Below are positions 61,098-64,000 of a stretch of DNA of 64,000 bases, piece by piece. The position numbers and the translations under genes were made by a program. The notes below the pieces were generated by a model, which worked only from the letters and a program-made list of their open reading frames with translations, did no database searches and was not told the DNA's origin. Source of the stretch: Methylobacterium oryzae (GTDB lineage Bacteria > Pseudomonadota > Alphaproteobacteria > Rhizobiales > Beijerinckiaceae); contig NZ_CP090349.1 in assembly GCF_021398735.1 (NCBI RefSeq), positions 4,855,001-4,919,000 of the forward strand, read 5' to 3'. Each line of letters starts with the position of its first letter. Position 1 is the stretch's first letter.

Positions 61098-64000
61098 ATG
61101 GCCGGACCCCGCTTCAGCGGCACGCTCGTCGAGGATGATGCGGCGCCGGCACCGGCCGGACCGCGGTTCTCGGGGACGCTCGTCGAGGACGACGCCCCGG
61201 CGGCCGGTCTGCCGGGCGATGCCACCGCCGCGGTCGGCCGCGGGCTGGTCGACGGCGTTCCCGTCGTCGGCCCGTACCTGCTCGGCGGGCTGAACCGGGT
61301 GGCGGCGGGCGTCCGCGCGCTGAAGAACGACAGCCGGTACAGCGACGAGCTGAAGGCGGTCGAGGACTTCGGGCAGCGCACCGCGTCCGAGCATCCCTAT
61401 GCCAGCGGTGCCGGTGAGATCCTCGGCGGCGTGCTCGGGACGGCTCCTCTGGTCGCGGCAGCTCCCGCTGCGTTCGGCGCGTCGGGAGCGGCGCTTCCGG
61501 CGCGGATGCTGGCATCTGGCTTCTCCGGCGCGGCGCTGGGTGGCGCCGATGCTGTGGTCCGTTCAGGCGGTGATCTCGGCGCCATTGAGTTCGGCGCGGG
61601 TCTCGGCGCGGGTCTCGGCGCGGCTGGCCCTGCGGCTGGCCGTCTCGCCGGCAAGGTGGTTTCTGCCGTCACCGGTGGCGGTCGCGGCCAGGGTGTCGTG
61701 CGCGAGGCGCTGGAAGGTCTCGACGAGAAGGACCTGGAAGCCGCGCAGCATCTGATCCGGCAGGCGCGGGATCTCCCTGGCGGCGGTGTGCCGCTGTCCC
61801 TCGACGAGGCGCTGAACGCCGCGACCGGCGGCCGCGCGGTGCGCGCGTCGCAGCTCGCCCGGGTAGTGGCCAATTCCGGCGGCGATGGCGGCCGCGTCAT
61901 GAGCGAGTTCTACGCGGCGCGCCCGGCCGCGATCGACAACGTGGGTCGTGAGGCCCTCGAGCGTCTCGCCCCGATGCCCGAGGCGCCCTCCGCACTCGGC
62001 CCGCAGATCCAGGAAGCCGCCCGCGCCGGCGTCTCGCAGACCCCGGAGGGGATGGCCTTCTCGGCGGCGCGCACGGCGGCCGGTCCCCGGGTCACGCCCG
62101 AGCAGGCCGGCCAGACGATCCAGGGCGAACTCTCCGGGATCCGTGGTGGCCTCGAGGCGACGCGGAAGACGGCGAGCGACCCGCTGTACGAGGCCGCGCG
62201 CAACGCTCCGGAGCGCGCCGGTATCGAGCGGATGATCACCGTCGAGCGGCCCGGCGACCCCATCGTGACGCCGCAGGCCTACTCGCGCCCGCAGTTCACG
62301 GATGTTGCGCCGCGCCCGCTGGAGGCCTTCGTGCGTCCGGATGCCGAGGCCGCCGCCGCGGGGCCCGAGAGCCTCGCGCGCTTCATCGCGCGCAACGGCG
62401 GCATCCGGCTCGATGGCGATGTCGCCGCGACCGATCTGCACCGGTTTAACATCCCCGGGCAGGGCAACGTCGCCCGCCCGACCGGCAAGGGGATCGACGA
62501 CTTCTGGCGCGAGCGGCTGATCGAGGAGGGGTACTTCCGGCCCGACGCCGACGGCGGCATGGCGCGGGACATCTCGTCCGAGCTCCTGCGCAAGCTTCAG
62601 AACGAGCAGCGCGGCTTCCCGTCGTACCCGCTCGGCACGAGCCGGGGCGCGGGCGGCGCGCCGACGGCAGGCCAGCTCGCCGACGATTACAGCCAGGCGG
62701 TGTCCCTCGCGAACAGCCGCCTCCGCGAGGACCTCGGCAGGGTCGGCATCGACGCGAGCACACTTCACCCGGACGTCCGCGACCGGGTGATTGGCTCTCT
62801 GGTGCGCGGCCAGCACGCCGACCCGCTCGACGCCTTCGAGGCCGTCGTCGGTGCGATGCGCGAGCCGCCCGCGCCCCTCGTGAAGTCGACGACCATCCAG
62901 GAGCAGATCCCGGATGTGCGGTTCGGGCAGGTGAACCCGCAGCCCGGCATCGCCGCGATCGACGGCCTGCTGCAGACCGCGAAGGGCGATGTGCGCTCCG
63001 GCCTCCAGGCCGCGCGCCGCAACCTGTTCGAGGGGGCGAACCCGGACGGGCAGGTCGACATGACCGTGGCGGGCAATCTTCGCGCCCGCGAGCGGCTCGA
63101 CCAGGATGTACGGTCCGCCATCGAGATCGGGGATGGCACGAAGGCCCGCGACCTGACGATCGCGCGCCAGGGCATCGACCGCGGGCTCAAGGACGTGCCC
63201 GAGGTGGTGGCGGCCGACGAGGTGTTCGCGCGCCATTCCGTGCCGCTCGAGCCCTACACCCGGCCGAACGCGCCGCTCGGGCGCGCCACGGATCGGTTCG
63301 AGACGCCGGCCGGCGACGGGCCGTTCCGGATGCCGGCCGAACAGGTGCCCGGCACCTTCACGGGCGCGACCGCCGCCCGCGAGCTGCTCGCCCAGCCTGC
63401 TCCGCTCTCGCGCGAGGCTCTGGAACGGTATGTGACGACCCAGGTCCTAGACCGTGCAGCCGGCGCAGGCGGCAACCTGTCGTCTGAGGCGATGCGCACC
63501 GCGATGCGCAAGCATGCCGACGTCCTGGATCAGCTCCCGGGCGCTCGCGACCGGCTCTCGAACATCGTGCTGGCCCGCGAGGGACTCGCGCGGGTCGAGG
63601 CCTCTCCGCTAGGCCAACTCGCGCGATCGCCCGATGTCGGCAACGCCGTGCGGACGCTGTTCAACCCGAACCCGGCACCGGGCAGTCACACCGAGGTGGC
63701 TGCCGCCATGCAGGCGCTGGCGGCCAATCGCCCGCAGCAAGCACGCGAGCTGTCGCGGACCTATCTCGAGACCGTGTTCAACGAAGCGACACAGCAGACC
63801 AAGGGCCTCGCCTCGCAGTATGGCGGCGCGGGCTTCGCGTCCGCGGTCCGGGGCAACGCCCAGCAGCGGCACAACCTCGAAGCCGTGATGCGCGCCCTGC
63901 CGGAGGGCGAGACCCGATGGATGGCGCTCGACAAGATGCTCACCACCCTGGAGGCGACCGGCTATCGCCCGAACAAGGGCAGCGACACGGCCTTCAACGC
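61098..64000 (+). CDS. Large virion ejection protein, cut by window edge
   Basis: At least 967 residues, still open at 64,000. It begins with two tandem copies of GPRFSGTLVEDDA (residues 3-15 and 21-33). A Gly/Ala-rich hydrophobic region follows (about 100-170: AGEILGGVLGTAPLVAAAPA, GFSGAALGGADAV), which could insert into membranes, and then long helical parts (SGIRGGLEATRKTASDPLYE, NLRARERLDQDVRSAIEIGD). Similar GPRFSG-type starts occur in large phage internal proteins. A role in carrying DNA across the envelope is inferred. Confidence 0.75.
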   Translation, partial: MAGPRFSGTLVEDDAAPAPAGPRFSGTLVEDDAPAAGLPGDATAAVGRGLVDGVPVVGPYLLGGLNRVAAGVRALKNDSRYSDELKAVEDFGQRTASEHPYASGAGEILGGVLGTAPLVAAAPAAFGASGAALPARMLASGFSGAALGGADAVVRSGGDLGAIEFGAGLGAGLGAAGPAAGRLAGKVVSAVTGGGRGQGVVREALEGLDEKDLEAAQHLIRQARDLPGGGVPLSLDEALNAATGGRAVRASQLARVVANSGGDGGRVMSEFYAARPAAIDNVGREALERLAPMPEAPSALGPQIQEAARAGVSQTPEGMAFSAARTAAGPRVTPEQAGQTIQGELSGIRGGLEATRKTASDPLYEAARNAPERAGIERMITVERPGDPIVTPQAYSRPQFTDVAPRPLEAFVRPDAEAAAAGPESLARFIARNGGIRLDGDVAATDLHRFNIPGQGNVARPTGKGIDDFWRERLIEEGYFRPDADGGMARDISSELLRKLQNEQRGFPSYPLGTSRGAGGAPTAGQLADDYSQAVSLANSRLREDLGRVGIDASTLHPDVRDRVIGSLVRGQHADPLDAFEAVVGAMREPPAPLVKSTTIQEQIPDVRFGQVNPQPGIAAIDGLLQTAKGDVRSGLQAARRNLFEGANPDGQVDMTVAGNLRARERLDQDVRSAIEIGDGTKARDLTIARQGIDRGLKDVPEVVAADEVFARHSVPLEPYTRPNAPLGRATDRFETPAGDGPFRMPAEQVPGTFTGATAARELLAQPAPLSREALERYVTTQVLDRAAGAGGNLSSEAMRTAMRKHADVLDQLPGARDRLSNIVLAREGLARVEASPLGQLARSPDVGNAVRTLFNPNPAPGSHTEVAAAMQALAANRPQQARELSRTYLETVFNEATQQTKGLASQYGGAGFASAVRGNAQQRHNLEAVMRALPEGETRWMALDKMLTTLEATGYRPNKGSDTAFN

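Noticed and set aside
58038..61394. An 1,118-codon open frame on the minus strand opposite the ejection genes
   Set aside because: Arg/Gly/Val-rich shadow typical of high-GC DNA. The plus-strand genes have ribosome sites, coupling and family-like composition.
61563..63236. A 557-codon minus-strand frame in the last gene
   Set aside because: Shadow of the large ejection protein, which is open in the plus direction to the window edge.

Overview
The window is high-GC alphaproteobacterial DNA and looks like Methylobacteriaceae (Methylobacterium or Methylorubrum). The evidence is the gene content and codon style: an aa3 oxidase operon with ctaG and SURF1, fdhD, the sfnG-sfnB sulfone pair, and queA-tgt. 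The genus is an inference from protein style, not a database result. It has two parts: ordinary chromosome (1 to about 20,820) and the left part of a temperate phage genome (about 20,821 to the right edge, where it is still running).

Chromosome. gltB (cut by the left edge) and fdhD read leftward, with a secreted proline/alanine-rich protein between them. A long rightward respiratory block follows: coxB, coxA, ctaB, a 54-aa membrane subunit, ctaG, coxC, a DUF983 protein and SURF1, punctuated by strong hairpins after coxA, coxC and SURF1. Next come the dimethylsulfone monooxygenase SfnG and its acyl-CoA-dehydrogenase-like partner SfnB, a cation diffusion facilitator, two small unknown genes, and the queuosine pair queA-tgt. 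This tgt has lost three of the four usual zinc ligands. After these lie a membrane-anchored SGNH-like protein, a methyltransferase and a membrane-anchored Mrr-like protein whose nuclease motif looks dead.

Prophage left arm. A 47-bp piece of the 3' half of tRNA-Pro(CGG) at 20,821-20,867 marks the attachment site. It is followed by a leftward tyrosine integrase and a tightly packed leftward early operon: integrase, small DNA-binding and zinc-finger proteins, two XRE regulators, a YqaJ exonuclease with an unknown neighbour that may be its annealing partner, and an HNH homing nuclease. This operon starts at a promoter near 31,430. That promoter has the same layout as the rightward promoter near 32,835: a TTGAC-type -35, a 16-bp spacer filled by the same 12-bp palindrome, and a -10. 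The LexA/CI-like repressor gene (32,086-32,769) lies between the two, so the lysogeny switch can be read directly. A complete IS3-family element (26,369-27,686, 3-bp target duplication) interrupts a Cys-rich early gene.

Prophage right arm. Rightward early/middle genes include a lipoprotein, a DUF2829/Tad2-like anti-Thoeris candidate, RusA, an N6-adenine methyltransferase and replication-region proteins. An AT-rich cargo patch follows (38.6-40.9 kb, an alpha/beta hydrolase), then a PadR plus membrane-protein cassette with a perfect operator palindrome, and a short serine recombinase. The late genes give the virion type: DUF5681 small terminase, PBSX-like large terminase, P22-like portal, scaffold, N4-gp56-family capsid, connector proteins, a P22 gp10-like tail protein, a gp13-like acetyltransferase-fold protein and large ejection proteins. 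There is no tape-measure or sheath gene, so this is a short-tailed (podovirus-type) phage. A bacterial MHYT-GGDEF-EAL cyclic-di-GMP protein sits backwards between scaffold and capsid. Lysis genes, tail spikes, the right att site and the reconstituted tRNA-Pro are expected beyond 64,000.
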